A stretch of 64,000 nt of DNA from Psychromonas marina (GTDB taxonomy: Bacteria > Pseudomonadota > Gammaproteobacteria > Enterobacterales > Psychromonadaceae), in contig NZ_BSPQ01000001.1 of NCBI RefSeq assembly GCF_030161115.1, forward strand, positions 372,001-436,000. Reading direction: 5' to 3'. Shown here one piece after another: positions 9,180 through 17,453 of this stretch (its first letter is position 1; each line of letters starts with the position of its first letter). The position numbers and the translations under genes are program-made. The notes under the pieces were generated by a model. It worked only from the letters and a program-made list of their open reading frames with translations, had not been told where the DNA came from and did not search any database.

Positions 9180-10577
9180 TTATCTGATCTGTAGAATGGT
9201 TTGCTGCAGGGTATTATTTATCTCTAATGCACGCGAGTTTGCTTGGAAATTACGTTGTGCGGTAATCAAGTCGACCAATTCCGTCGTTAAATTGACGTTT
9301 GATTGCTCTAGCGCGGCTGAATTAATCGAACCAAAAGAGCCAGATGCCGCTTCGCCAGCAATCGGGTCTCCAGAGTTTTGTGAGGCTATCCATGATGAGC
9401 CAGTTTGTGCTAAACCTTGTTCATTACGAAAACGAACAATCGCAACGCGTGATAATGGTTGCGATGTACCATTACTATAAGTCGCTTTTACTAAGCCATC
9501 ATCACCGACTTCAACACCGGTTAATCGCCCTACCGTTAAACCATCTTGCTCTAATGCTGTTACTTCAAATGAAGAGGCAAATTGAGTCGGCTCTTTAAAA
9601 TTCAAGGTTAACTGTTGTGCACCATCAGCACCTGGGTCAAGTACCCCAGCACCGTTGATACCCAATGGAGCAAAGGTTAAATTCGCAGGCGTATTACCTT
9701 TATAACCACCCACATCATCAAAGTTTAAAACCACACCGGTACGTGTTGCACCATTGGCATCAGTATAAGTTGCATTAGCGTTCGCATCTGCAACCCCATC
9801 TCCCGTTGTATCTTTTTGATACTGGCTTGTTATAGGTCCATTGGTACCATCCCAAGCATCAATACCCACTGTTTCACCATCCTTCGACATCGTCATGAAA
9901 GCAACCCAGTTACTTTCGCCACTGTAAGATGCGCCTTCCGGCTTAACATAATACGTGCTCATGATGTGTGCTTCGCCTAATGAGTCATAAACAGTGACCG
10001 AGGTAGAATTATTATAAGTAGAAGGGTCATTCGGATCAAAATTGGCCGGATCATAGGTTTCATCACCAGCAGGTAAATTCAATGTCACCCCAACTTCAGA
10101 GGTTTTCACCGGGGTTCCCGCTGTCTCTGGAATTTGAATCGGCTGAGTTGTACTCACACTCACTGAAGAAGAAGTACCATCGGCATTCACTGGAAATGCC
10201 TGTAGATAATTACCGCTATTATCAACAATAAAATTTTCATTGTTCAGTTTGAAGGTACCTGAACGTGTGTAGCTCAGACTACGATCATCTAAATTACCCG
10301 CGGTAGCAAAAAAACCACTACCCGTAATCGCTAAATCTAAAGGATTTTCCGTAAACTTCAAACTACCTTGATGAAATTGCTGCGCAACGGCGGCAACGGA
10401 AGCACCGTCGCCCGTCTTTGTTTTACTGTTAGAGAAAAGCGAGTTCGCATACACACTTTGAAACTCTGCGCGCGACTCTTTAAAGCCAACCGTATTTACG
10501 TTAGAGATGTTGTTTGCCGTTGAATCTAAATCTTTTTGTGCGGCAGATATTCCACTTAATGCAATATTAAAAGACAT
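9180..10577 (-). CDS. flgE: Flagellar hook protein FlgE
   Basis: FlgE polymerises into the hook. The N-terminus MSFNIALSGISAAQKDLDSTAN with NISNVNTVGFKESRAEFQSVY and the C-terminus LTTELVDLITAQRNFQANSRALE are the paired helical motifs of the rod/hook family. The middle (residues about 150-400) is the variable hook domain. At 465 residues it is slightly longer than the enteric form. It lies last in flgBCDE, directly before a terminator, as suits a protein needed in large amounts. Confidence 0.97.
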   Translation of the reverse strand: MSFNIALSGISAAQKDLDSTANNISNVNTVGFKESRAEFQSVYANSLFSNSKTKTGDGASVAAVAQQFHQGSLKFTENPLDLAITGSGFFATAGNLDDRSLSYTRSGTFKLNNENFIVDNSGNYLQAFPVNADGTSSSVSVSTTQPIQIPETAGTPVKTSEVGVTLNLPAGDETYDPANFDPNDPSTYNNSTSVTVYDSLGEAHIMSTYYVKPEGASYSGESNWVAFMTMSKDGETVGIDAWDGTNGPITSQYQKDTTGDGVADANANATYTDANGATRTGVVLNFDDVGGYKGNTPANLTFAPLGINGAGVLDPGADGAQQLTLNFKEPTQFASSFEVTALEQDGLTVGRLTGVEVGDDGLVKATYSNGTSQPLSRVAIVRFRNEQGLAQTGSSWIASQNSGDPIAGEAASGSFGSINSAALEQSNVNLTTELVDLITAQRNFQANSRALEINNTLQQTILQIR

Positions 10578-10589
10578 AATATTTCCCTA

Positions 10590-11282
10590 TTATTTATTTT
10601 CTGCAACTTCAATTGCATCCGAAAGCTCAATGCCACCTAACCCTTTAAGGTTTAAATGCACATTCGCTCGACCTCCGCCCAAACTGACACTTTCAACGTG
10701 TGCGTAGTTTGCGACAACTAATTCTTCACCTTCACCATTCACCATCCCATTAGCCTTTAGGGTATAAGTATCTTCAGGTAGGCGCTCACCATCATTATTA
10801 AGGCCATCCCAAGAAAAACGCTTATTACCCGCGCCGATATCACCAAGGCTAATCGAACGCACCACAACGCCATCACTATTCTCAACAGTGACCATGCTAT
10901 TGTAAGCACCTGTTGTGGTATTGATTGATGCATCGATACCACCACTTTCGGCAAGAAAGCCGGTATTACTTGGGATCAATACTTTTTTACCCACCAACGA
11001 TGATGCCTGCAGCGCTTGGCTTGAGCTCAATACTTCTTTCATGCCCGCAAACTCAGTTCCCATGGTGCTGATCCCTTCCGCTGTGGTAAAGGATGCCATT
11101 TGTGCAATCATCTCTGTATTTTCAACAGGTTTGAATGGGTCTTGATAAGCTAACTGCTGCGAGAGCAGTGCAAAGAAGTCTTCTTGTTGTAACTTCTGCT
11201 TTCCATCAATCTCATTATTAGCTGCGACCTGCTCTGCGGTCAGTGGCTTAGTAAGATTTAGCGATGGATTAATTGTACTCAT
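10590..11282 (-). CDS. flgD: Flagellar hook assembly (cap) protein FlgD
   Basis: FlgD is the scaffold that caps the growing hook. The conserved N-terminal part has QEDFFALLSQQLAYQDPFKPVENTEMI, followed by a FlgD Ig-like/Tudor region with FSWDGLNNDGERLPEDTYTL. The protein of 230 residues has the usual length. It lies between flgC and flgE with gaps of 10 and 12 bp, clearly one operon. Confidence 0.97.
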   Translation of the reverse strand: MSTINPSLNLTKPLTAEQVAANNEIDGKQKLQQEDFFALLSQQLAYQDPFKPVENTEMIAQMASFTTAEGISTMGTEFAGMKEVLSSSQALQASSLVGKKVLIPSNTGFLAESGGIDASINTTTGAYNSMVTVENSDGVVVRSISLGDIGAGNKRFSWDGLNNDGERLPEDTYTLKANGMVNGEGEELVVANYAHVESVSLGGGRANVHLNLKGLGGIELSDAIEVAENK

Positions 11283-11292
11283 AGCTCACCCC

Positions 11293-11712
11293 TTAGCTTT
11301 TGCCCATTTGCAATGTTCGACTTAACATCTGTTTTGCAGCATCTGCTATTTGTACATTGGTTTGGTAAGAGCGTGAAGCACTGATCATATTGGCCATCTC
11401 TTCCATTACATTGACATTCGAGTGGTAAATAAAGCCATTCTCATCTGATTTAGGATGATTAGGTGCATACTCCTGATTAAGCGGTGCGGCACTTTCTACA
11501 ATTCCCTGCACCTTGACACCCACACTACTCGCTAATCCACCTTTTGCGCGATTTAATTCTGCAGCAAATACTGGGTGACGTGCCTTATAGGTTTCTTCAC
11601 GATTACTACTTACGCTATTCGCATTGGCTAAGTTACTGGCAGTGGTATTTAAACGAAGAGACTGCGCACTCATGCCCGTTGCCGAAACATCTAATACTCT
11701 TAATAAGCTCAT
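11293..11712 (-). CDS. flgC: Flagellar proximal rod protein FlgC
   Basis: FlgC is a proximal rod subunit. It begins MSLLRVLDVSATGMSAQSLR with TTASNLANANSVSSNREETYKARHPVF, and ends with VMEEMANMISASRSYQTNVQ, the standard rod motif pair. 139 residues match the family. It lies 20 bp after flgB. Confidence 0.97.
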   Translation of the reverse strand: MSLLRVLDVSATGMSAQSLRLNTTASNLANANSVSSNREETYKARHPVFAAELNRAKGGLASSVGVKVQGIVESAAPLNQEYAPNHPKSDENGFIYHSNVNVMEEMANMISASRSYQTNVQIADAAKQMLSRTLQMGKS

Positions 11713-11732
11713 AAAAACTATCCTCGTACCAC

Positions 11733-12134
11733 TTATTGGCCTTTAATCGCTTTGCGAAGGCCTGAAATTTTACTGTTTAAGAAATCTAAACTCGCTTGAT
11801 ATTCCATACTGTTTTTCATAAACAAGTTACGTTCAACTTCTGTATCTACCGTATTACCATCACCTGTATCAGGTTGATTTCCTACTCGAAACAACTCACC
11901 AGATTGGGCCATTGAAAAAGATTGAGCAGATTTATGACTACTATGAGTACGCTCTAAAAACACACCCGATCTAGATTTTGCATTTTGTAATGCATCTTTA
12001 AAATCGATATCTCGCGCTTTATAGCCAGGTGTATCTGCATTAGCAATATTTCCCGCTAGTACTTCTGTTCTACGAGAACGAACACCAAGCGTATGCTGAT
12101 GAATACCAAATGCTTTTTCAAAGTTAATCGCCAT
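11733..12134 (-). CDS. flgB: Flagellar proximal rod protein FlgB
   Basis: FlgB is the innermost rod subunit and the first gene of the flgBCDE unit. It starts MAINFEKAFGIHQHTLGVRSRR, with AGNIANADTPGYKARDIDF as rod motif. The C-terminus is NLFMKNSMEYQASLDFLNSKISGLRKAIKGQ. 133 residues is normal. AGGAG lies just upstream of the ATG and a consensus sigma-54 promoter directly before that. Confidence 0.97.
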   Translation of the reverse strand: MAINFEKAFGIHQHTLGVRSRRTEVLAGNIANADTPGYKARDIDFKDALQNAKSRSGVFLERTHSSHKSAQSFSMAQSGELFRVGNQPDTGDGNTVDTEVERNLFMKNSMEYQASLDFLNSKISGLRKAIKGQ

Positions 12135-12158
12135 AAATTTCTCCTATAGATCAAACTA

Positions 12159-12174
12159 TGCAAAGCATGTGCCA
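12159..12174 (-). promoter_or_regulatory. Sigma-54 promoter of flgBCDE
   Basis: The minus strand reads TGGCACATGCTTTGCA, a full consensus sigma-54 site (GG at -24, GC at -12). The predicted transcript would start about 15 bp before the flgB ATG. In Vibrio-type flagellar hierarchies these middle genes are activated by FlrC with sigma-54; the activator is not in this window. Confidence 0.9.
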
Positions 12175-12480
12175 GAATAAAAAAACAATCTTGTTTTTAT
12201 CCCTTACGATGTAAAGAGAGTGGTGGATATCAATCTAAATGATTTACTTCCCCCTTCAACATACGGTTGTGTTCAGGGTTTGTTGAGGAAAAATAAGGCG
12301 TAGAATTGAGTAATAACGGGTTATTACCATTGAATGCACGTAACTCACTATTCTTTGAATTCCCCACAGAGCGGGTAGTTATGCGAAATAGCATTAGGTC
12401 GTATAGTGTTATGCAGGGGTTATATTCTGAATATGATAAAAAGAGGCTATCGCTATAAGGTTAAAAGTAATTGCGGGGGT

Positions 12481-12511
12481 AATAAGAGAGGCAATAATTG
12501 CCTCTCTTATT
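12481..12511. repeat. 14-bp inverted repeat 3' of cheR
   Basis: AATAAGAGAGGCAA pairs perfectly with TTGCCTCTCTTATT over a 3-base loop. It lies 21 bp past the cheR stop. No U tract follows in the cheR direction, so it may work as a rho-dependent or processing hairpin rather than a classical terminator. Confidence 0.75.
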
Positions 12512-12531
12512 ACAAAGAGGCAATACTATGG

Positions 12532-13362
12532 CTAGTTTTTAAGTTGATAGATGATACCAGGGTTACATCTTACCATTTCAAATTTATCTGTTAGCCCGGT
12601 TAGCGACTCAGAGGCGCCTAAAATAAGGTATCCTCCAGGATTTAACGCACCAGCAAACTGATTCAAAATAAGCGATTTAACTTCACTAGAAAAATAGATT
12701 AAAACATTACGGCAAAAGATAATATCGAACTTCCCTAAGCCTGCGTAGCTATCTAACAAGTTATAGCTTCTGAAGTTTGTCATTTTTTTGACTTCAGGCT
12801 TAATTTGCATCTTTCCTGCACCATCATCCAGTCGTTCAAAAAAAAGTCTTTTACGTTCATCAGACAAACCACGTGATAAAGCAAGTGTGTCATAAACACC
12901 TGATTTACATTGAGCTAACATCGTATTAGAGATATCTGTCCCTAAAATCTGGACGTTCATCCCCAGTACCGACTTCTTTTTTTGATACTCAGTGGAGGTC
13001 ATCGCTATCGAATAGGCTTCCTGACCAGAAGAACTGGCTGCAGACCATATTTTAATATTCTTTTTCTTCGCTAATATCTCTGGATAAATTTTATTACTTA
13101 GCAGTTCAAAAGGATAACGATCACGAAACCATAAGGTTTCATTGGTTGTCATCGCATCAACAACCGCAGTCCTTAACTCTCTATTTTTATAACTCATTGA
13201 CTGTTGGATTAAATCAGAAAGTTTAACAATAGAAAATTTAGTCATTAAAGGAATTAATCTACTTTTTACTAAGTACTGCTTATTTGCCCCTAATACGATC
13301 CCACATTGCACCTCTAAGAAGTCGGAAAATTGCTTGTATATGTCATCAGAAAGGGCTCTCAC
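12532..13362 (-). CDS. cheR: Chemotaxis protein methyltransferase CheR
   Basis: CheR uses S-adenosylmethionine to methylate glutamates of chemoreceptors, giving adaptation. The N-terminal helical domain (ALSDDIYKQFSDFLEVQCGIVLG) is followed by the Rossmann-like methyltransferase domain with IKIWSAASSSGQEAYSIAM (SAM-binding, residues about 103-121) and KFDIIFCRNVLIYFS (about 215-229). Then comes GGYLILGASESL. 276 residues is the family norm. It lies 24 bp after cheV. The cheV-cheR pair beside flgB is the usual arrangement in Vibrio-like genomes. Confidence 0.96.
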   Translation of the reverse strand: MRALSDDIYKQFSDFLEVQCGIVLGANKQYLVKSRLIPLMTKFSIVKLSDLIQQSMSYKNRELRTAVVDAMTTNETLWFRDRYPFELLSNKIYPEILAKKKNIKIWSAASSSGQEAYSIAMTSTEYQKKKSVLGMNVQILGTDISNTMLAQCKSGVYDTLALSRGLSDERKRLFFERLDDGAGKMQIKPEVKKMTNFRSYNLLDSYAGLGKFDIIFCRNVLIYFSSEVKSLILNQFAGALNPGGYLILGASESLTGLTDKFEMVRCNPGIIYQLKN

Positions 13363-13386
13363 AAATAGTTTCTCACTTATTAATTA

Positions 13387-14316
13387 TTATTTTGGGTGAT
13401 CTAAATTAATCACCCTTTGTACTGCTGTCGCTAACTCATCGGGGTTGAATTTTGCAATAAAATCATCTGCCCCGACCTTCTCCACCATCGCTTGATTAAA
13501 AATACCACTCAAAGAAGTGTGTAAAATAATATGCAGATCAGAGAGATCTGGATTATTTTTCACTTCAGCAGTTAACGTATAACCATCCATTTCAGGCATC
13601 TCTACATCAGAGATCATTAATGCGTAGCGATCTATTACAGGTTGGGTTTTAGAGATTTCTTTTAATAGCTCAAGTGCTTCTTTACCATCTTTTACAAGAT
13701 CACACTCAATACCTAATGCACTAATTGCACGTTGAATCTGTTTTCTGGCTACAGAGGAGTCATCGGCAACAAGGATTTTTTTATTAGCCATTTTTTCCTG
13801 AATGTGATCATCGATCACTTCTGCAGTCACTTCAGTGTTCACTGGCGCTATTTCATCGAGGATTTTTTCTACATCTAAAATTTCAACTAGTGAGCCATCA
13901 ATTTCGGTCACAGCAGTTAAGTAATTATAACGACCAACACCATTTGGCGGGGGTAAAATATTTTCCCAATTGATATTGATAATACGCTCAACAGAGCCCA
14001 CTAAAAAACCTTGAATTGAGCGATTGTACTCGGTAATAATAATAAAGCGCTCTTCAATATTTTCTATTGCACGCCCTCCAGTCGCCAAGTTCATATCGAT
14101 AACCGATATAGTTTGCCCTCTGATATGAGCAATACCACGAATCGCGGGATGAAGTTTAGGTAAGACGGTTAATGGTGGGCACTGTAAAACCTCTTTAACT
14201 TTAAATACATTAATACCGTAGCGCTGAATACCGCCTAATTTGAACAATAATAGTTCAAGCCTATTTTGTCCTACCAATTGCGTGCGTTGATTCACCGAGT
14301 CTAACAAGCCAGCCAT
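13387..14316 (-). CDS. cheV: Chemotaxis coupling protein CheV (CheW-REC fusion)
   Basis: CheV couples receptors to the CheA kinase and may buffer phosphoryl flow. Residues 1-160 form a CheW-like domain (LLLFKLGGIQRYGINVFKVKEV... HIRGQTISVIDM). Residues about 178-305 form a receiver domain with ADDSS, the phosphorylatable Asp237 in MISDVEMPEMDG, and a later conserved Lys. I start at MAGLLDSVNQRT because AAGGAAG lies 5 bp upstream; the frame stays open for 11 further codons but without a better ribosome-binding site. It is divergent from flgA and upstream of cheR. Confidence 0.95.
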   Translation of the reverse strand: MAGLLDSVNQRTQLVGQNRLELLLFKLGGIQRYGINVFKVKEVLQCPPLTVLPKLHPAIRGIAHIRGQTISVIDMNLATGGRAIENIEERFIIITEYNRSIQGFLVGSVERIININWENILPPPNGVGRYNYLTAVTEIDGSLVEILDVEKILDEIAPVNTEVTAEVIDDHIQEKMANKKILVADDSSVARKQIQRAISALGIECDLVKDGKEALELLKEISKTQPVIDRYALMISDVEMPEMDGYTLTAEVKNNPDLSDLHIILHTSLSGIFNQAMVEKVGADDFIAKFNPDELATAVQRVINLDHPK

Positions 14317-14384
14317 ATTAACTTCCTTATAATTTGTAGCCATGCACAAGATAATAGTCCTATAATATCAGTGTTTACATAATT

Positions 14385-15122
14385 ATGAACACACTATATT
14401 GCAGTAATAACTGCTTACAAAAGGTCACTATTTTGATACGTTTTTTATTTCTGCTCAGTAGTTTAATATGCTCTTATAGTTTCTCTGATAGTAATTATCG
14501 AAATGAGTTAGAAAACTTTGCTCAAAAGCTTGTTTTTGATAAATATAATTCACAAAATGAACTTAATAACAATGAAAAATTAGATCTGCAGGTCGCCCCA
14601 CTAGATAATCGCCTTAACTACCCACAGTGCCAAACAGAGCTGATCGGTGAAATAGTCAACGACAGTATAAAAAGAAATACCTCAGTAAAAATAAGCTGCC
14701 TAGATGAAACGCCTTGGACAAATTACCTACGCGTAAGAGTCAATGTATTGCAAAAAACAGCGGTGGTGACCACCGGTGTCAGCAAAGGCCAAACCCTCAA
14801 TCAAGACAATGTAACCGCGGTGTATATGGATAAAACACTGATTCGTAATGGGGGGTTTATTTCACCAGAGTCACTTTACGGCACACGCTTAAAACGTAAC
14901 TTAAGCGCCGACAAAGTGATCCGTGACAGAGATGTCTGTTTTGTTTGTAAAGACGATAAAGTCTCTATCTATGCAACTAATGTAGGTTTATCGATTAAAG
15001 CCTCAGGAATCGCCCTCTCTGATGCCAATATTGGCGGTACGGTAAGGGTTAAAAATAGCCGCACACAACGCATCATCGTCGCGACTGTTACCGGCCTCAA
15101 AGAAGTAAAAGTTTCATTCTAG
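14385..15122 (+). CDS. flgA: Flagellar P-ring chaperone FlgA
   Basis: FlgA is a periplasmic chaperone that helps FlgI form the P ring. A hydrophobic signal segment (IRFLFLLSSLICSYSFS) precedes a domain ending in the SAF-type C-terminal half: VVTTGVSKGQTLNQDNVT, GTRLKRNLSADKVI, and GGTVRVKNSRTQRIIVATVTG, which is diagnostic. The listed ATG gives a long n-region; a TTG 45 bp downstream with AAAGGT before it would start right at the signal peptide, so the start is uncertain. It is divergent from cheV and followed by flgMN. Confidence 0.92.
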   Translation: MNTLYCSNNCLQKVTILIRFLFLLSSLICSYSFSDSNYRNELENFAQKLVFDKYNSQNELNNNEKLDLQVAPLDNRLNYPQCQTELIGEIVNDSIKRNTSVKISCLDETPWTNYLRVRVNVLQKTAVVTTGVSKGQTLNQDNVTAVYMDKTLIRNGGFISPESLYGTRLKRNLSADKVIRDRDVCFVCKDDKVSIYATNVGLSIKASGIALSDANIGGTVRVKNSRTQRIIVATVTGLKEVKVSF

Positions 15123-15161
15123 AAATAGTTACTCTTTTATTGAAATTAACGCTAAAATCAT

Positions 15162-15188
15162 TAAAGAATTCGTTAAACATGCCGACAT
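15162..15188 (+). promoter_or_regulatory. Sigma-28 (FliA) promoter of flgMN
   Basis: TAAA at 15162-15165, exactly 15 bp, then GCCGACAT at 15181-15188. This matches the sigma-28 consensus TAAA-N15-GCCGATAA with two differences at the end of the -10 box. It lies 32 bp upstream of the flgM start. Sigma-28 control of its own inhibitor FlgM is the known feedback in flagellar systems. Confidence 0.88.
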
Positions 15189-15219
15189 TATTAATATGTA
15201 ATCTTTTTGGAAGATAATT

Positions 15220-15528
15220 ATGAGCATAAATATTAATCGCCAAGCGACACAAAAAAGCATTGTTGTTGAGCAAAACAAAGCTCAAGTAAAACAAGATGCT
15301 AAGCAACCAGCGGTCGCGAGCAGCGAAAAAAACAGAGACTCTGTGCAACTAACAGCACAAGCACAGAATTTAAAAAAAATGGAAACTGCAAGCGAACCAC
15401 AAGTGAACAAACAACGTGTAGAAACACTTAAAGCTGCGATCTTAAATGGCGATTACAAAATTAATACTGAACGATTAGCTGAGAAACTCAGTAAATTTGA
15501 AGGTGAGTTTGGAGAGGCATTTGCCTAA
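15220..15528 (+). CDS. flgM: Anti-sigma-28 factor FlgM
   Basis: FlgM binds sigma-28 (FliA) until the hook is finished and is then exported. The protein has 102 residues: an unstructured, Gln/Ala/Lys-rich N-terminal half that starts MSININRQ, and the conserved C-terminal part RDSVQLTAQAQNL followed by VNKQRVETLKAAILNGDYKI with the final SKFEGEF helix, which contacts sigma. It has a consensus sigma-28 promoter and is followed by flgN after 15 bp. Confidence 0.95.
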   Translation: MSININRQATQKSIVVEQNKAQVKQDAKQPAVASSEKNRDSVQLTAQAQNLKKMETASEPQVNKQRVETLKAAILNGDYKINTERLAEKLSKFEGEFGEAFA

Positions 15529-15543
15529 CAAAGAAGTAGGATT

Positions 15544-15963
15544 ATGTTACTAGAAAAGTTAGCGCAACAATTAAAAAACCTCAATTCTCTGCAAGTACTG
15601 CTTGAAGAGGAAAAGCGTTGCCTGACAGAAAAAGATTTCAGCTCATTTAACGATACCTTGTTTAATAAACAGAAATCACTGCAAACTATTGCAACACTCG
15701 ATAGACAATTAACTAACGCAGAAAATTTACAGCAAATAAATGCCAGTGATGAACTAAGTACACTAAGAAGTACACTTGAAACAGAACTGCAACACTGTCA
15801 AAAAATGAATAATATGAATGGTAAATTGGTCGCATTAAGCATGAAAAGTAACAAGCACCTGATGCAAATAATGACCCAGGCTAAAGGCCAAAATAGCGTA
15901 ACCTACAACCAAAAAGGATCACTGCAAAGTGGTCGACTTCTCGGTAAAAACATTCAAGCTTAA
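15544..15963 (+). CDS. flgN: Flagellar export chaperone FlgN
   Basis: FlgN is the cytoplasmic chaperone for the junction proteins FlgK and FlgL. The 139-residue protein is almost wholly helical, beginning LLEKLAQQLKNLNSLQVLLEEEKRCLTEKDF, the normal FlgN N-terminus, with KQKSLQTIATLDRQL after it. The C-terminus has the NQKGSLQSG segment seen in the family. It is cotranscribed with flgM and ends 12 bp from the convergent flgP. Confidence 0.92.
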   Translation: MLLEKLAQQLKNLNSLQVLLEEEKRCLTEKDFSSFNDTLFNKQKSLQTIATLDRQLTNAENLQQINASDELSTLRSTLETELQHCQKMNNMNGKLVALSMKSNKHLMQIMTQAKGQNSVTYNQKGSLQSGRLLGKNIQA

Positions 15964-15975
15964 CGGCACAAAGCA

Positions 15976-16434
15976 TTAATAGTAAATTCCCTCTTGCACC
16001 TTAATAACTGAAGTACCGTGATCACTATACTGAGTATTGGTTAAATAAGGTAAGCTTTCCATCTTAAGCTCTAGCTCAGTAATATAAAGGTCGCCCTCAT
16101 GGTAACTTTTTAATACCCTCGCACCTTTTACTAACCCTTTTACACTCATTTTTATTCTATCATCGCCTAAATATGCCCCTTCAACACTATTCTCAGCCGT
16201 CAATAAAACCCCATATATTTGCTCTGCCATCTCTTTATAAGCTTCAATTTTTGACGCTTTAATCGCATTTAACATTTTTAATTCAAAGGTCTTACCGGAT
16301 TGCCCTTCAATAGGTGCAGCGCCAACAGAATGAAAGGTGTAAAGGATATTACTCTCGGGCTCAGGCGTGTCTATTGGATAGGTACAAGCTGAGAGCAGAG
16401 AGAGTAGTAATAATGCAGATAGATAAGATTTCAT
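15976..16434 (-). CDS. flgP: Outer-membrane flagellar lipoprotein FlgP (LPP20 family)
   Basis: FlgP is an outer-membrane lipoprotein needed for motility in polarly flagellated gammaproteobacteria, where it forms a disk around the basal body. The signal peptide ends in lipobox LSAC (Cys17). The mature part has the LPP20-type domain: MLNAIKASKIEAYKEMAEQIYG, VKGLVKGARVLKSYHEGDLYITELEL. 152 residues matches known FlgP. It lies downstream of flgO with a 93-bp gap and is convergent to flgN. Confidence 0.88.
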   Translation of the reverse strand: MKSYLSALLLLSLLSACTYPIDTPEPESNILYTFHSVGAAPIEGQSGKTFELKMLNAIKASKIEAYKEMAEQIYGVLLTAENSVEGAYLGDDRIKMSVKGLVKGARVLKSYHEGDLYITELELKMESLPYLTNTQYSDHGTSVIKVQEGIYY

Positions 16435-16527
16435 GACAGTTTCCTTACTTGATTAATAATCACTAACCAAGCAAGAAGTGATCCAATGACCAATATATAA
16501 CAGACTTTAATTAATCGAATTGTTAGT

Positions 16528-17289
16528 TTATCTAACTAACTGAACTTGTGCGCTACTTTTGTTAATAAAACGGCTATCACGTGCGAGATATTTTTTACTT
16601 TGAGCATTGTACTCACCACCGACAAACATATTATGTGGAACAAATGCACTGCTGGTTGATTCAACCAGATTTGATTTCGCATTAACGATTCGTATATTGA
16701 AAATAACCCCTTCTTCATTACGCGACATAGTACCTGTCAATATACGCTGTACATCTAAGTTTTTGTTTAACTTCTTCCAATCACGCGTTAAAGCAAACTC
16801 TCCGGTTTCAACTAACTGGATATTACCCGTTAATTTAAAATCGATAACACGTAAATGGCGAATATGTAACTCGTGAAAAAATTGCTCAGAAACAGTTTGT
16901 CCAAGCCAGTTTGTCACTGAGTGGTCATTCAAATCAACAATAGAGGTCAGTGCGATGGGTTGATTATGGTATTGCTTAGGGAAATTATATAAAAGTTGGT
17001 CAGCCATTTTACTCACCACTTCAGACAATAACAGTGACTTCTCACCATTAAATGAATAGCGTTGACCGAAACCATTAGACTCTGTTTGCATCACCGCTTG
17101 TTCTTGATTATCAGCAGTATTCACTGAATGTGTTACATAATAATACAGATAATCATGGTTATTTTGACCTTGGCTATTCACCGTTACTTCTGGTTTATTA
17201 GCATCTTTCTCGGTATTGCCTTTGTGCGTTATCAGCGTACATCCCTGCAACAATAAAAGAGCTGCGGTGATAAGTAATATTTTTTTCAT
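16528..17289 (-). CDS. flgO: Outer-membrane flagellar lipoprotein FlgO
   Basis: FlgO is an outer-membrane lipoprotein of the Vibrio-type flagellum. It starts with a lipoprotein signal peptide (lipobox LQGC, Cys17). After a low-complexity segment it contains the FlgO domain: MADQLLYNFP near residue 91, ALTSIVDLNDHSVTNWLGQTVSEQFFHEL, IRHLRVIDFKLTG, and RILTGTMSRNEEGVIFNIRIVNAKSNLVESTSSAFVP. 253 residues fits. It has a perfect sigma-28 promoter 46 bp upstream and is divergent from flgT. Confidence 0.9.
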   Translation of the reverse strand: MKKILLITAALLLLQGCTLITHKGNTEKDANKPEVTVNSQGQNNHDYLYYYVTHSVNTADNQEQAVMQTESNGFGQRYSFNGEKSLLLSEVVSKMADQLLYNFPKQYHNQPIALTSIVDLNDHSVTNWLGQTVSEQFFHELHIRHLRVIDFKLTGNIQLVETGEFALTRDWKKLNKNLDVQRILTGTMSRNEEGVIFNIRIVNAKSNLVESTSSAFVPHNMFVGGEYNAQSKKYLARDSRFINKSSAQVQLVR

Positions 17290-17334
17290 CGATGCCTGCC
17301 TTGAAGAATATGATTATTGATTAATTCAAAGAGT

Positions 17335-17361
17335 TTATCGGCATAAAAACAGATAACTTTA
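17335..17361 (-). promoter_or_regulatory. Sigma-28 (FliA) promoter of flgO
   Basis: On the minus strand: TAAA, 15 bp, GCCGATAA, a perfect match to the sigma-28 consensus at perfect spacing. The -10 box ends about 46 bp from the flgO ATG. Confidence 0.9.
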
Positions 17362-17400
17362 ATCGTCAATAGAATAAATAAAACAAAAATATCAAGCTAG

Positions 17401-17416
17401 TGGTATACATTTTGCT
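17401..17416 (+). promoter_or_regulatory. Sigma-54 promoter of flgT
   Basis: TGGTATACATTTTGCT keeps GG, GC and the full TTGCT at correct spacing; the -24 box has TGGTAT in place of TGGCAC. It lies 37 bp before the flgT ATG and is back to back with the sigma-28 site of flgO. Confidence 0.75.
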
Positions 17417-17453
17417 TTGTTTAGCAGGTTAAACATTCAATCAAGGTCATTCC

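Larger units (their letters stand above)
12135..12531. other. cheR-flgB intergenic region
   Basis: 397 bp without a convincing gene. It holds the flgB sigma-54 promoter and, next to the cheR stop, a 14-bp perfect palindromic stem (12481-12494 with 12498-12511). That stem lacks a T run on the cheR transcript side, so it is terminator-like or an RNA-stability hairpin. A short open frame at 12406-12594 overlaps the palindrome and cheR and shows no protein-like features. Confidence 0.6.

Noticed and set aside
12481-12511. Classical rho-independent terminator of cheR
   Set aside because: The stem is perfect but no T run follows on the cheR transcript, so I listed it only as an inverted repeat.
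12406-12594. Open frame of 62 codons next to cheR
   Set aside because: It runs through a palindromic hairpin into cheR antisense and has no ribosome-binding site.
15976-17289. flgP and flgO as ordinary unrelated lipoproteins
   Set aside because: Their position beside flgT and flgMN, the lipoboxes and the LPP20 and FlgO patterns all agree with the Vibrio-type flagellar genes, so I kept the flagellar names.
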